This document shows positions 9,208 through 18,831 of a DNA stretch of 64,000 bases, piece by piece. The notes beneath the pieces are model-generated. The model searched no databases and was not told where the DNA came from. It saw nothing but the letters and a program-made list of their open reading frames with translations. Where the stretch lies: NCBI GenBank assembly GCA_028819255.1, contig JAPPMB010000002.1, positions 1-64,000 on the forward strand, written 5' to 3'. Origin of the DNA: Bryobacterales bacterium. Lineage in GTDB: Bacteria; Acidobacteriota; Terriglobia; Bryobacterales; UBA6623. The position numbers and the translations under genes were made by a program. Position 1 is the first letter of the stretch, and every line of letters starts with the position of its first letter.

Positions 9208-12200
9208 CTAGAAGATGATCTTGACGCCGAACTGGACATTCCGGGCGCTGAACGTGTTGGCGACGCGTCCGAAGTTCCCGCTCTGGAGATTACCGTTCAC
9301 CGATCCGAGATTCACGCGGTTGAACACGTTGAAGAACTCGATGCGGAAGTCAAGCCTTCCGGCTTCCCCGAGCAGCGGGAACGGAACCTGCTTCAGGATG
9401 TTCAGGTCCGCATTGGCGAACCCGGGATTCGTGAAGGTGTTTCGTCCCAGCGTGCCCGGCCTGATGGTCTGCGGCCTCGGGAAGTCCGAGGCCTCGAAGA
9501 CGCCGTTGATGAAGTCGTCGTTGGAAGCGCCCTGCACCGAGTTTCCGAACGCGGGCACATCCGGAAAGTCGTTGTTGAAGCCGTCCGCGTTGAAGTCGCA
9601 TCCGTTGTTGCCGGTCATGTTGCCCGCGTCGTCGAAGACCGGCTGGAACGGAAGCCCGCACCGCACGGTGAACGGCGAGCCGGTCTGCAGAATCGAGGTC
9701 AGGCCGACCTGCCAGCCGCCGAGGACCGCCTTGGCCGGGCCGGAGACCGGCGAGGGGATGTTGTAGATCAGACTCGACGCGAGCTTCTGGCGCACGTCGA
9801 AGCGGGACCGGCCTCGGTTGAGCCGCATGTTGGTCAGCTCCACCAGGTGCTCGCCGGAGAAGCTGCTGCCAGTGTCGATCGCCTTGCCGAACGTGTACGC
9901 GGCCTGGAAGAGCAGGCCGTGCGTGAAGCGCTTCTTGATGCTGACGTTTCCGCCGTGGTAGTACGACTTCCCGTTGTTCTGCCCGTAGCTGATGCTGCCG
10001 AAGCTTGGGTTCAGACGGTCCAGGCGCCCGTCCAGCAAATCTCCGGAATAGCGGTTGACCTCGTAGTTCTGGTACAGCTTCGAGCCCTGCGATCCCACGT
10101 AGTTCGCCTCGAGAGCCCAGTCGTTGCCGAGCGCGTACTGGATGCCGAAGAACCAGTTGATGGCGTACTGGTTCTTCAGGTGGGGTTCCCAGATCTGGAT
10201 CGCCGCCGGGACGCCCGATGCCAGCCCGCCCCGCTCGTCAAGCCCGATCTCCAAGTCGGGCGGGCGAGGGAACATCCATGGCGACTCCGTCGTGCTGCTC
10301 AGGCCGTAGACCGGCTGGGCAATGGTCTGCTTGTTCACATTGGCGACAGCGAAGATCGGCAGGCTGGTGCAGCAATCCCGGTAGAACTGCCCGCCCGGAC
10401 GGTCGTAGAAGACCCCGCTGCCGGCCCGGATCGACATCTTGCCCTGCCCCGTCGGGTCCCAGGCGATCCCGATCCGGGGGGCGATGTTGTTCATGTCGGT
10501 CGAATGCAGCGGGGGGCCGTGGCGGACGCCGACGTCGGCGATCCGCTCGGTAAACGTGCTTCCGCTCCGGAAATTGGCGCCGACAAAGATGTTGTCGAGG
10601 TCGGTCGGGATCGGAAACGCCTCCCAGCGAAGTCCCCAGCTGATCGTCAGATTCGGCTTGGCCTTCCAGTCGTCGTTGAAGAATATTCCGAAGTTTGTGA
10701 ACCTCGGCCGGAAGTCGAAGCCGCGGGCGTCGCCCGTGGCCGGGTCGAATCCGATGTTGCCGTGCGAGAAGGGATCGTCGAGGACGAAGTCCCAGATGCT
10801 GTTGAAGCCGTAGTTCGGACGCTCCCAGACAGCGGCGAAGAGCGCGCCGGCGCCCGGACAGCCGCTGTCGCAGTTGAAGTTGCCCCCGAACTTGAACGAG
10901 TGCGAACCCTTGTTCCACGTCGTGACGTTCCGCCACTGCTGGTTGTTCTGGATGAAGACCGCATCCGAGAACCCCTGGCCGTAGCCGTCGATCCCGGGCA
11001 CGTTGATCCGCGGGATCTCGCCCCGGCCGATCGGGGCGTCGCCCTCGGCATGCTGCCAGGACCAGGAAAGCTCGTTGATCACGTTGGCCGAGGCGATCCT
11101 CGTCCAGTTCACGTTGGCGAAAGCCGTCCACTGCTCCTGCATGTTCGTGAATGCCGGATACACGGAGGGGTTGCCGAACAGGACCTGCTGGTTGGTCGTG
11201 CGGGCAACGCTTCCGTAGATGCGGTCCTTGCCCTCGTTGAAGTTGTGGTCGATCCGGGTCGTCCACTGGATGCCGTCACGGGGCAGCGTCTGCGCGAACG
11301 AGCCGCGCTCCGTCACCGGAAAGTCGCACGGCATATCGCCGATCGGGGTCGCGACCGGGCTGGATCCGGAGCAATCCGAGCCGATCAGGCTGCCGGCGGT
11401 CTGGGCGACCGACTTCCCGACCAGGATGTCGGGGAACTCGTTCATGACGAACGAGCCGATGTTGTCCGGATACCGCTGACGGGCCAGTTCCGCAAACTGG
11501 CGGCTGACCACTGTCCTACTGAAGCCCGCACCCACCCCGGACCGCAGTATGTCCATCGAAGCGAATGCGAACGTGCGGTTCTTGACGATCGGTGCGCCGA
11601 GGCTCCAGTTCGCCTCATTCCGGCGGAAGATCGGGACCCCTGCCTTCTGGAACAGGTTGGGCGCTTGGAGCCTGTTGTTGGTGTGGTACCAGCCGAGCGT
11701 GCCGTGAACCTCGTTGGTTCCGGACTTGGTGACGACGTTGACCAGCACCGAGGAGTTGCGCCCGTACTCGGCGGAGAAGTTGTTGAGCGAGACTCGCAGC
11801 TCCTGGACCGAGTCCGCATTCGGGTTGTGATTGACCACGCCCCCTCGCGGGCTGGCGTTTACGGACGCGCCGTCCACATTGAAGCTGTTCGATTCCGCCC
11901 GCTGGCCGTTTCCGCTCAGGTTGACGCCGTATTCGGCCGAAAAAATGTCGCCGGTAGCCTGGGCATATGCCTGCCCGCCGCCCGACGGCAGGCCAACGAC
12001 GCCCGGGGTCAGCACGACCAGGGTCATGAAGTTTCGTCCCACCAGCGGCAGGTCCGCAACCTCCATCTCCTCGATCTGGCCCGAGACCTGGGCTTCTCCG
12101 GTTTCGATCAGCGGCGCCTCGGAGGTCACGCTGACGGTTTCGGTCGTCGCGCCCAGCTCCAGCTCAACGTTCAGGGTCGTTGTCTGCGCAACCTCAAGCG

Positions 12201-12525
12201 TGACGCGCTCCTGAACATAGGTCTGGAAACCCTCCGAGCTCACGGTGACTCGATAGGTGCTGGCGGCCAAGGCGGTTGCGCGATACCGTCCCACGCTCGA
12301 TGTGGTTACCGTCCGGGCCGTGCCGGTGTCGAGGTCTTCAATGATGACGTCGACACCGGGGATAACCGCGTTGGCCGGGTCTGAAACCGTGCCCTCAAGA
12401 ATGCTGCTGAACTGGGCGTTCAGCCCAGCCGAGCATGTGAGGACCAGTGCGCACAGCCAGGCTGTTCTCTGGGCTGTGATGGTTCGAAGGGCGGCGAGCA
12501 GTTTCGCGCCGATCTGTCTGTTCAT
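9208..12525 (-). CDS. Oar-like TonB-dependent outer-membrane receptor
   Basis: An 1105-residue TonB-dependent receptor with signal peptide (LLAALRTITAQR..., cleavage after LNAQ), a carboxypeptidase-regulatory-like domain (about 45-130, ILEGTVSDPANAVIPGVDV), a plug containing LPLVGRNFMTLVVLTPG, and a barrel ending VKIIF. The frame is open 144 codons further upstream but that part is Arg-rich and unlike any receptor. ATG 12525 has AAGGAAT about 9 bases before it and directly starts the signal peptide. The gene stands alone between gene-poor stretches. The ligand is unknown. It is about as long as the other receptors here but diverges through the barrel, so it is a separate paralogue and not a recent copy. 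Confidence 0.93.
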   Translation of the reverse strand: MNRQIGAKLLAALRTITAQRTAWLCALVLTCSAGLNAQFSSILEGTVSDPANAVIPGVDVIIEDLDTGTARTVTTSSVGRYRATALAASTYRVTVSSEGFQTYVQERVTLEVAQTTTLNVELELGATTETVSVTSEAPLIETGEAQVSGQIEEMEVADLPLVGRNFMTLVVLTPGVVGLPSGGGQAYAQATGDIFSAEYGVNLSGNGQRAESNSFNVDGASVNASPRGGVVNHNPNADSVQELRVSLNNFSAEYGRNSSVLVNVVTKSGTNEVHGTLGWYHTNNRLQAPNLFQKAGVPIFRRNEANWSLGAPIVKNRTFAFASMDILRSGVGAGFSRTVVSRQFAELARQRYPDNIGSFVMNEFPDILVGKSVAQTAGSLIGSDCSGSSPVATPIGDMPCDFPVTERGSFAQTLPRDGIQWTTRIDHNFNEGKDRIYGSVARTTNQQVLFGNPSVYPAFTNMQEQWTAFANVNWTRIASANVINELSWSWQHAEGDAPIGRGEIPRINVPGIDGYGQGFSDAVFIQNNQQWRNVTTWNKGSHSFKFGGNFNCDSGCPGAGALFAAVWERPNYGFNSIWDFVLDDPFSHGNIGFDPATGDARGFDFRPRFTNFGIFFNDDWKAKPNLTISWGLRWEAFPIPTDLDNIFVGANFRSGSTFTERIADVGVRHGPPLHSTDMNNIAPRIGIAWDPTGQGKMSIRAGSGVFYDRPGGQFYRDCCTSLPIFAVANVNKQTIAQPVYGLSSTTESPWMFPRPPDLEIGLDERGGLASGVPAAIQIWEPHLKNQYAINWFFGIQYALGNDWALEANYVGSQGSKLYQNYEVNRYSGDLLDGRLDRLNPSFGSISYGQNNGKSYYHGGNVSIKKRFTHGLLFQAAYTFGKAIDTGSSFSGEHLVELTNMRLNRGRSRFDVRQKLASSLIYNIPSPVSGPAKAVLGGWQVGLTSILQTGSPFTVRCGLPFQPVFDDAGNMTGNNGCDFNADGFNNDFPDVPAFGNSVQGASNDDFINGVFEASDFPRPQTIRPGTLGRNTFTNPGFANADLNILKQVPFPLLGEAGRLDFRIEFFNVFNRVNLGSVNGNLQSGNFGRVANTFSARNVQFGVKIIF

Positions 12526-13858
12526 GCGTCTCGATTCCTTCCAAGTCTCGTTTCGAGTCCGAGCCGGCCATGTCCGCCGGCAATCCCAAGCCACGAACGC
12601 AGCGGCCAGTCGACACGAGCCCTGAGAAATCCGCGACCAACGACACTCCCCCCGGACACATCCAGAAAGAGCTGGCACTATCTTAAACCGATTGGGCTTC
12701 GTGCGTGCGGGAATGGTGTCGAATGCCGGCGAGGAACGGCGCCAATCAGTTTGCTGGCCGCGCCTATCGCTGGCCTCCGGCTTCCACATCGTGTGTGAAC
12801 CATCCGAAAGCGTTACGTCCATTTGGCGGGCAAGCCGCTGATCCGACTTGCGCAAGACCGCAAGATGGTCGATTCTCGCAACATTCGCGCGATCCGGTCC
12901 AGCAGGATCGATCTGGATGCGACCGGAGAACGGAATGTACAAGCCTGTGCAAAGCACCGAGTCCCGGTGCTCGGTCCCCCGGTGAACGCGGCCTGAGCGA
13001 CACCCCCCTTGTCATGACGATCGCCTGAGTGGACTTCCCCCGCCTGCCGGGAGACTGTTGGCAGGCTCCCCTGATCGCCCGCGGCAATTCCAGGCTGGCC
13101 TCTTGGTTGTCTCACGGTCAGTACAGAAGTCGGAAGCGAGGCGCCGGTCCGTGGGAGCTTCCCTTTGCGGGGGAAATCTATCATCGCGGATGCCTCCTGC
13201 TTCCAATTCCCTCGTTCCCGATTCCCTCCTCGACAGCTCCCGCCCCACCGCCTCCCGCCCTCTTGCCGCGTTCTTCCTCCAGTCCCTCGTCGCCGTCAAT
13301 GCAACGCCTAGCGACCCCATCGCTGTTGGGCGGAGTGCCGGCTGCTCCCTCTAGGCGCCACCCGGGCCAGGCCCTCAAGTTTCCATCGCGATCCTCCCGG
13401 CGGAATCGGTTTCTTGCGAGTTGGAAGCCATGTCGCCCACACCGATCGATGAAGCGCAGCCTCGACTCCGTGACTTGCGGAAACTGCCCGGGGTCCGCCC
13501 GTAACGGCAGGCCAGCAATGCCCATCATGCTGTCGGCCGATCGGTGTGCCGAACCTGCGGCTCTGGGCGGATTCCCCGATAAGGCTGGGAGCATTGTCGT
13601 TCCGGACATTCGAGGGAAGTCCGATGCGGTCTTTCAGCGCGCGCACACTCGGGGGAATCGACCCTGCTACCGCTGTGAAAGGCGATTTCGAAACAATGGC
13701 TTCAGGCACGCGGAGGTACCCTGAGCTGTGCCCGAGTTGCGGTGAGACTGGCCGCCGAGGCGGCTGGCAGCGTGCGTTTTCCCCTGTCGATTGGCTCGCA
13801 GGTCTCCGCTTGCTCTGGCCCTCGATCCGGGTAGAGCGGTGCGAGGGGGGCGCGGGGC
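12526..13858. other. Gene-poor interval, about 1.3 kb
   Basis: Several short overlapping frames on both strands, none with a recognisable domain. A TAAGAT-like element at about 12682-12687 on the minus strand could be the -10 of the receptor gene. Otherwise I see nothing I can support. Confidence 0.55.
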
Positions 13859-14062
13859 CTAACCGCCGGACGGAGCGCCTGCGACCCGACCCGATAGTCC
13901 GAGTCCTTCCAGCAAGCCCTCGACACGCACCAGTCTCCGATCCATGTCGGCTAGTCGGCGGTCCGTATCCCGCTTGCCCGTCAGGATCAGGCTGGCTAGC
14001 GCCGCGCCCACTCCCAAGACGCTCACAATCACGCCTAGGATCCCGATCAATTCGGCACTCAC
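13859..14062 (-). CDS. Small single-span membrane protein
   Basis: A 67-residue protein with a GTG start at 14062. Residues 5-28 form a strongly hydrophobic helix (IGILGVIVSVLGVGAALASL), followed by a charged heptad-like helix with repeated DRRLADMDRRLVRVEGLLEG spacing, so it should be one membrane span plus a short coiled coil. This layout is common among small bacterial hypothetical proteins. The frame has clean coding character compared with its surroundings. Function is not known. It is close to a second small membrane frame on the same strand (14270-14518). Confidence 0.7.
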   Translation of the reverse strand: MSAELIGILGVIVSVLGVGAALASLILTGKRDTDRRLADMDRRLVRVEGLLEGLGLSGRVAGAPSGG

Positions 14063-14269
14063 GCCTTCAGCCTAGCATTCGCACCAGCTCTCGAAAACGA
14101 CTATCCGTCTATGTTGCACAGCAGTTTTCGATTTGGCATTCCTGGGGTTCATGGGCATCAAAGCCACGAGGATCGAGAGGCCAGTTTCTTCGTAGCAATT
14201 CCAGCTTTGGCCTTCGGGGGCCTCACGCCCTGTGCAGGAGCCAGGAGCAAGCGGCCCGTTTCAGGAGGC

Positions 14270-14518
14270 TTAACTTCGCGCGGGGAGATCACGGTTCAGT
14301 GCGTCCACATCATGCCCACCGTCGTCGTCGACGGCTACAACCGGGCGCTTCACTTGATGCCGCACTTCGTTCCTCCCCATCACGACCCCCACGACCCCCA
14401 CGACGACCGCAGAGAGGAGCAGCGCAACCAGAACTGCCAGCGCAACGCCGCCCAGCCTTGGCTGCCTGCTCTCAGCGACGGACTGCGCACCTGCCAGCCC
14501 ATTTTCCGATCTCGTCAT
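14270..14518 (-). CDS. Possible small membrane protein
   Basis: An 82-residue frame with one very hydrophobic segment (VALAVLVALLLSAVVVGVVG, about residues 25-44) and a polar, acidic tail. No good ribosome site is placed before ATG 14518; the nearest GGAGAGG is about 20 bases away. It could be a real small membrane protein or chance. It is kept because it shares strand and type with the more convincing frame at 13859-14062. Confidence 0.35.
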   Translation of the reverse strand: MTRSENGLAGAQSVAESRQPRLGGVALAVLVALLLSAVVVGVVGVVMGRNEVRHQVKRPVVAVDDDGGHDVDALNRDLPARS

Positions 14519-15312
14519 CGACTTCGGCTCAGACTTAATCCTCTCCAGCTAACCGAATTCCCCCGAGCGCTTCCCTTACGCCAACCTGCTCCGAGACGTC
14601 ATAAACCACACCACCGGCTTCACTAGGACCTGCAACCGCAAGCGACAGCTTCGAGTTCCGCCGCCGCCGGATCCTCGGCCTGCCGGTTCGCGGCGGCGAC
14701 TAAACGGTGCAGCGGACGTGGGTCAGGATCGAGAATGCGGCGTTCAAGTGCTTCGCGCGCCGCTGGACTGCGACCGGGGCTTGTGGCGGCAATGCTGTAT
14801 CCGGTCTGGCCGGCGCCGCAGATTCTTCGAGAAACTGGGTGTGCTGTCGGAGCTGTTCTGACCTCCGACCTGGACAGCGGTGCTGGGCTGGCGCCAGTTG
14901 CGGGTCGGACCCCGCCCGTACCCTCACGAGGCGGCTCGGGAATCCGTCGGCGGCCGTTGGGGTCGGGCGTGCGCCCGCCCGTGAGCAGAGCAACTGCGTC
15001 GTTCGTCCCGAAACCACTGGCCAGACGCTCGGCACCCCTCCGGGATGCGCCACGTGAGGTTGGCGACGCCTGGATGGCCTTCCCGCGGCCTCTCCGCAAC
15101 GATCCCGAACGCCTGGCGCGAGGGCAGCGGCCTACCTTTAGGTCGGATGTCTCGACTCGCTGGACCTCCCTCGGAGGTTGGGAGGTTGACACCATGGCGG
15201 ATCGGATGTAGGCTTGCGACAGCCGAGAGAATTCGGTCGGGTTCGGCGGGCGCGGGGTTGACAAATCGTTGGCGAAGCAATTCGTGCCCGCTGGAGGAGT
15301 ATTGTGCGATTC
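14519..15312. other. Gene-poor interval, about 0.8 kb
   Basis: No supported gene. The frame of the next receptor is open from 15045 but its first 94 codons do not resemble a protein start; the true start is at 15327. Confidence 0.55.
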
Positions 15313-15326
15313 AGGAGGGTGTGACC

Positions 15327-18300
15327 ATGCCATTGTTTTCTAGGCTCCGAAACTGTGTTGCCACTGTCGCGTTCGGCTTGGCGGGAGTCCTGTTGCTGTC
15401 AAGCCAGGCGTCGGCTCAGGTGTCGACGGCCACCATCAACGGAACGGTCCGGGACGCCACAGGTGCGGTTGTTCCCGAGGCGGATCTGGTTCTGCAGAGC
15501 GTCGAGACCGGCATCGAGCGACGTAGTGTGAGCAACTCTGTCGGCGTGTACACGTTCGTCAGCATTACTCCGGGGATCTATGTTCTCTCGGGCAGCAGGG
15601 AAGGCTTCCGGACCAGTTCGCTCCAGCCCTTCACGCTGGCGGTCAACCAGACCGCGACCTTCGATTTCGCACTCGAGATCGGGGCGGTGGCGGAGACCGT
15701 GACGGTGGAGGCAGTCGGCGCAGAGGTGCAGAGTTCGACCGCCGAACTGGGATCCGTCATGGCCGAGAACCAGGTCGTGGACCTGCCGCTCAACGGCCGC
15801 AACTTCACACAGCTGCTGACGCTCACACCCGGTGCGTCGCCGATCAGCACTTCGCAGAACAGGGGGGGCTTCGGCAGTTCGGCAATCGGCGAGTTCGCGT
15901 TTCCGGCGATGAACGGCCAGAGCAATCGAAGTAACTTCTTCCTCACCGACGGAGTGATCAATCACGGCTCGATGGTAAGCACTTACGCGACGCCGCCCAT
16001 CATCGACGCGATCCAGGAATTCAAGGTCCAGACCCACAACGATCAGGCGGAGTTCGGCCAGGGGACCGGAGGGATCGTCAACGTGGTCACGAAGTCGGGC
16101 ACGAACGAGCTGCACGGCACGCTCTGGGAGTTCATGCGCAACGACAACCTCGACGCGCGAAACTTCTTCCGGAGGAATGTAGTGCCTCTCTCCCAGAACA
16201 TGTACGGAGCGACGGTGGGCGGCCCGGCCGTCCGCAACAAGACGTTCTTCTTCTTCGCGTGGCAGGGATTCAAGAGGCGCACGCCCGCCAACCGCCTATA
16301 CCGGGTTCCGACGGACGCGAATCTAGCGGGCGACCACAGCGACTGGCCCGCCCAGATCTACGACCCTCAATCGACGCGAGAGGACGCCGCGACCGGCACC
16401 TTCATCCGTAACCCGTTCGCGAACAACATGATCCCGCAGAGCCGGCTCGATTCCGGATTCGTGAATTACGCGCAAACAACCATACCCAAGCCGATCTCTA
16501 CGGGCGTGGCCGACCGCAACCAGCTCGACACGACCAATTCGTCGTTAGACCAGGACGAGTTCAACGTCCGGGGAGACCACAACTTCAGCGCGAAGGACAT
16601 GATCTGGGGGCGGGCTAGCTGGTCGGACCTCGCCCAGACTGGATCCGCAGGCCGGCAGGGCCTCGGCAGCTTGGTCAACGTGAGGACGCTGAACATCGGC
16701 GCCAGCTGGGTCCACACGTTCAGCCCGACGAGCATCCTGCAGTTCCAGTTCGGTCGGACGCTCATCAACCGCGACACGGGCAGCGAGTTCACCAGCGACG
16801 TGGATCCCACAAGCTTCGGCTTCGAGCCGCTGTTCTGCTGCAGCTTCAGGAGCGCCCTCGCCCTGACGCCGAGCGTCAGCGTGGCCCAGTTCTTCGGTGG
16901 CGGCGAGCGCGTCGCCAACAACCGCACCTCCGACATCTACTCCTACAAGGGGAACTTCACCAAGATCCTCGGCAGCCACCAGATCAAGATCGGTGTCGAG
17001 TACAGCACGAACCGGCACTTCGGCGTGACGAACGATCACAATGTGGCGTTTGTCCCGGCGAACACTGCCGACCCGCAAACGAACACGGGAGGAAGCCCGC
17101 TGGCTTCGTGGCTGCTCAACGTGCCCAACAATGCCGGACGCCGCGACTTCTTCAAGCGCCTGCATCGGGGCGCGATCGGCGGCTTCTACGTACAGGACAA
17201 CTGGAAGGTCACGCCGAAGCTGACGGTGAACATCGGCTTGCGATACGACCGTACATGGAGTCCCAGGGTTGGCGACTACGATGACAAGGGCATTTTCGCC
17301 GGCACTCCGGACTTCGAGCGGGTCCACGGCGGCCTGTACGTGATTCAGGCGAAGCCGGATTCGTGCGCAGCCCTGAAGGCGGCGCCCTGCATACCGACCC
17401 CGGACGGGAGCCTGCCCGAGGAAGTCCGCGTGTCCCCCACCCAGAGGCTGATCGAGGACTGGACGGACAACTGGCAGCCGCGGGTCGGCATTGCGTATCG
17501 GGTGAGCGACCGAACCGCGATTCGCATGTCGGGCGGCATCTTCTACGACAGCTGGGCCGGAATGAACCAGATGATGCAGGCTCAGGGCCATACGTGGCCG
17601 GATGTGGGACAGCAGCAGTCCGGCAACCTCAACACGCCGACGAGCGGCAACCCGGTTCCCGGCGTCTCCGCAAAGAATCCGTTCCCGGCTGGCCTGCTGC
17701 CCGGTCCGACACCGTTCAACCGGGTGGCATGGTATGCGGATCCGAGCGTCAAGAACCAGTACTCGATGCAGTGGAACTTCGGCCTCCAGCACCAGCTGAC
17801 GAGCGACACACTGGTTTCCGCCAACTACGTAGGATCGGCGAACCGCAGGGCGCCGCTCGATCACTTCTACAACACGGCAATGACCCCCGGGCCTGGGAAT
17901 CCGGCCGACCGCAGTCCCTATCCGTTCATCGTGCCGACCTTCTGGCAGCGGAGCGTGGGGCGCGCCAACTACAACGCCTTCCAGTTCCAGCTGACAAAGC
18001 GGACGAGGGCGTTCACCTACATGGTGAACTACACGTGGTCCAAGACCATCAACCTGGCCTGCGACGGCTGGTACAACGTCGAAGGCTGCTCGACGCAGAC
18101 GCCGTACGACCACGTGCGTGACAAGGGCGTGGCCGGCCACGACCTGACACACATCTTCAATTTCAACTGGGTGTACCGGATTCCGATCGGGCCCGGGATG
18201 AAGTCGACCGGCAGCAAGCTTGCCGACTACGTGATCGGCAACTGGCAGATCAACGGCATTGCGAATCTCTACTCGGGCCGGCCATACCACATCAACGTCA

Positions 18301-18686
18301 GCGGCGACATCGCCAATACGCGCAACCGCAATGGCTACATGCGGGCCGACCAGGTGGGCGATCCGCACCTGAGCAATCCCACGCCGGCGCGCTGGTTCAA
18401 CACCGACGCCTTCAGGGCGCCCGCGCCGTTCACCTTCGGCAACTCGGGCCGGCACGCGCTGCGGTCCGACGGAGTGACGAACTTCGACCTGTCCTTATTC
18501 CGGGACTTTCCGCTTCCCGGCCGAGAGGGTATGAAGCTCCAGTTCCGAGCCGAGGCGTTCAACGCCTTCAATCACGCGGACTTCGCGATTCCTGTCCAGA
18601 ACCTGAGCCGCAGCAACTTCGGTGTGGTAACTGCGACGCAGAGGCGTGCCCGACAGTTCCAGCTGGGGCTGAAGTTCATCTTCTAG
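15327..18686 (+). CDS. Oar-like TonB-dependent outer-membrane receptor
   Basis: An 1119-residue TonB-dependent receptor. Signal peptide (VATVAFGLAGVLLLSSQASA), carboxypeptidase-regulatory-like domain (about 32-120, INGTVRDATGAVVPEADL), plug (LPLNGRNFTQLLTLTPGAS) and a barrel ending LKFIF. Start ATG 15327 is fixed by AGGAGG at 15313-15318, 8 bases upstream. It is clearly the closest relative of the receptor at 2970-6398: both share NIGASWVHTF, SWVHTFxPTS and DGSLPE segments through the barrel, so the two are paralogues. A hairpin separates it from the enolase-superfamily gene on the same strand. The ligand is unknown. Confidence 0.94.
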   Translation: MPLFSRLRNCVATVAFGLAGVLLLSSQASAQVSTATINGTVRDATGAVVPEADLVLQSVETGIERRSVSNSVGVYTFVSITPGIYVLSGSREGFRTSSLQPFTLAVNQTATFDFALEIGAVAETVTVEAVGAEVQSSTAELGSVMAENQVVDLPLNGRNFTQLLTLTPGASPISTSQNRGGFGSSAIGEFAFPAMNGQSNRSNFFLTDGVINHGSMVSTYATPPIIDAIQEFKVQTHNDQAEFGQGTGGIVNVVTKSGTNELHGTLWEFMRNDNLDARNFFRRNVVPLSQNMYGATVGGPAVRNKTFFFFAWQGFKRRTPANRLYRVPTDANLAGDHSDWPAQIYDPQSTREDAATGTFIRNPFANNMIPQSRLDSGFVNYAQTTIPKPISTGVADRNQLDTTNSSLDQDEFNVRGDHNFSAKDMIWGRASWSDLAQTGSAGRQGLGSLVNVRTLNIGASWVHTFSPTSILQFQFGRTLINRDTGSEFTSDVDPTSFGFEPLFCCSFRSALALTPSVSVAQFFGGGERVANNRTSDIYSYKGNFTKILGSHQIKIGVEYSTNRHFGVTNDHNVAFVPANTADPQTNTGGSPLASWLLNVPNNAGRRDFFKRLHRGAIGGFYVQDNWKVTPKLTVNIGLRYDRTWSPRVGDYDDKGIFAGTPDFERVHGGLYVIQAKPDSCAALKAAPCIPTPDGSLPEEVRVSPTQRLIEDWTDNWQPRVGIAYRVSDRTAIRMSGGIFYDSWAGMNQMMQAQGHTWPDVGQQQSGNLNTPTSGNPVPGVSAKNPFPAGLLPGPTPFNRVAWYADPSVKNQYSMQWNFGLQHQLTSDTLVSANYVGSANRRAPLDHFYNTAMTPGPGNPADRSPYPFIVPTFWQRSVGRANYNAFQFQLTKRTRAFTYMVNYTWSKTINLACDGWYNVEGCSTQTPYDHVRDKGVAGHDLTHIFNFNWVYRIPIGPGMKSTGSKLADYVIGNWQINGIANLYSGRPYHINVSGDIANTRNRNGYMRADQVGDPHLSNPTPARWFNTDAFRAPAPFTFGNSGRHALRSDGVTNFDLSLFRDFPLPGREGMKLQFRAEAFNAFNHADFAIPVQNLSRSNFGVVTATQRRARQFQLGLKFIF

Positions 18687-18733
18687 CAGGGCGGATCGGC
18701 CGCCATGGCGGCGGTCGGGCCGTCGAGGCTCTT

Positions 18734-18763
18734 CGGGGAGACTCGGTGCCCAGTCTCCCCGAG
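18734..18763 (+). terminator. Hairpin terminator after receptor gene
   Basis: TCGGGGAGACT (18734-18744) is perfectly complementary to AGTCTCCCCGA (18753-18763) with an 8-base loop. No T-run follows. Confidence 0.65.
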
Positions 18764-18831
18764 CGACCATGTTCAGAAGTGCCCCTGCTAGCCGACGCCG
18801 CATACCGTGGGCGTCCCATGAGGGAGCCGTG

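Noticed and set aside
9172-12384. A long plus-strand open frame of over 1000 codons opposite a TonB receptor gene
   Set aside because: It lies wholly antisense to a clear receptor, has no domain, and follows from GC-rich third positions on the true strand.
12526-13858. Mobile element in the gene-poor interval after the minus-strand receptor
   Set aside because: No transposase motif, terminal inverted repeats or target duplication seen.
16545-18455. A long minus-strand open frame opposite another receptor
   Set aside because: Same GC-driven shadow; Arg/Val-rich without a start site or family.
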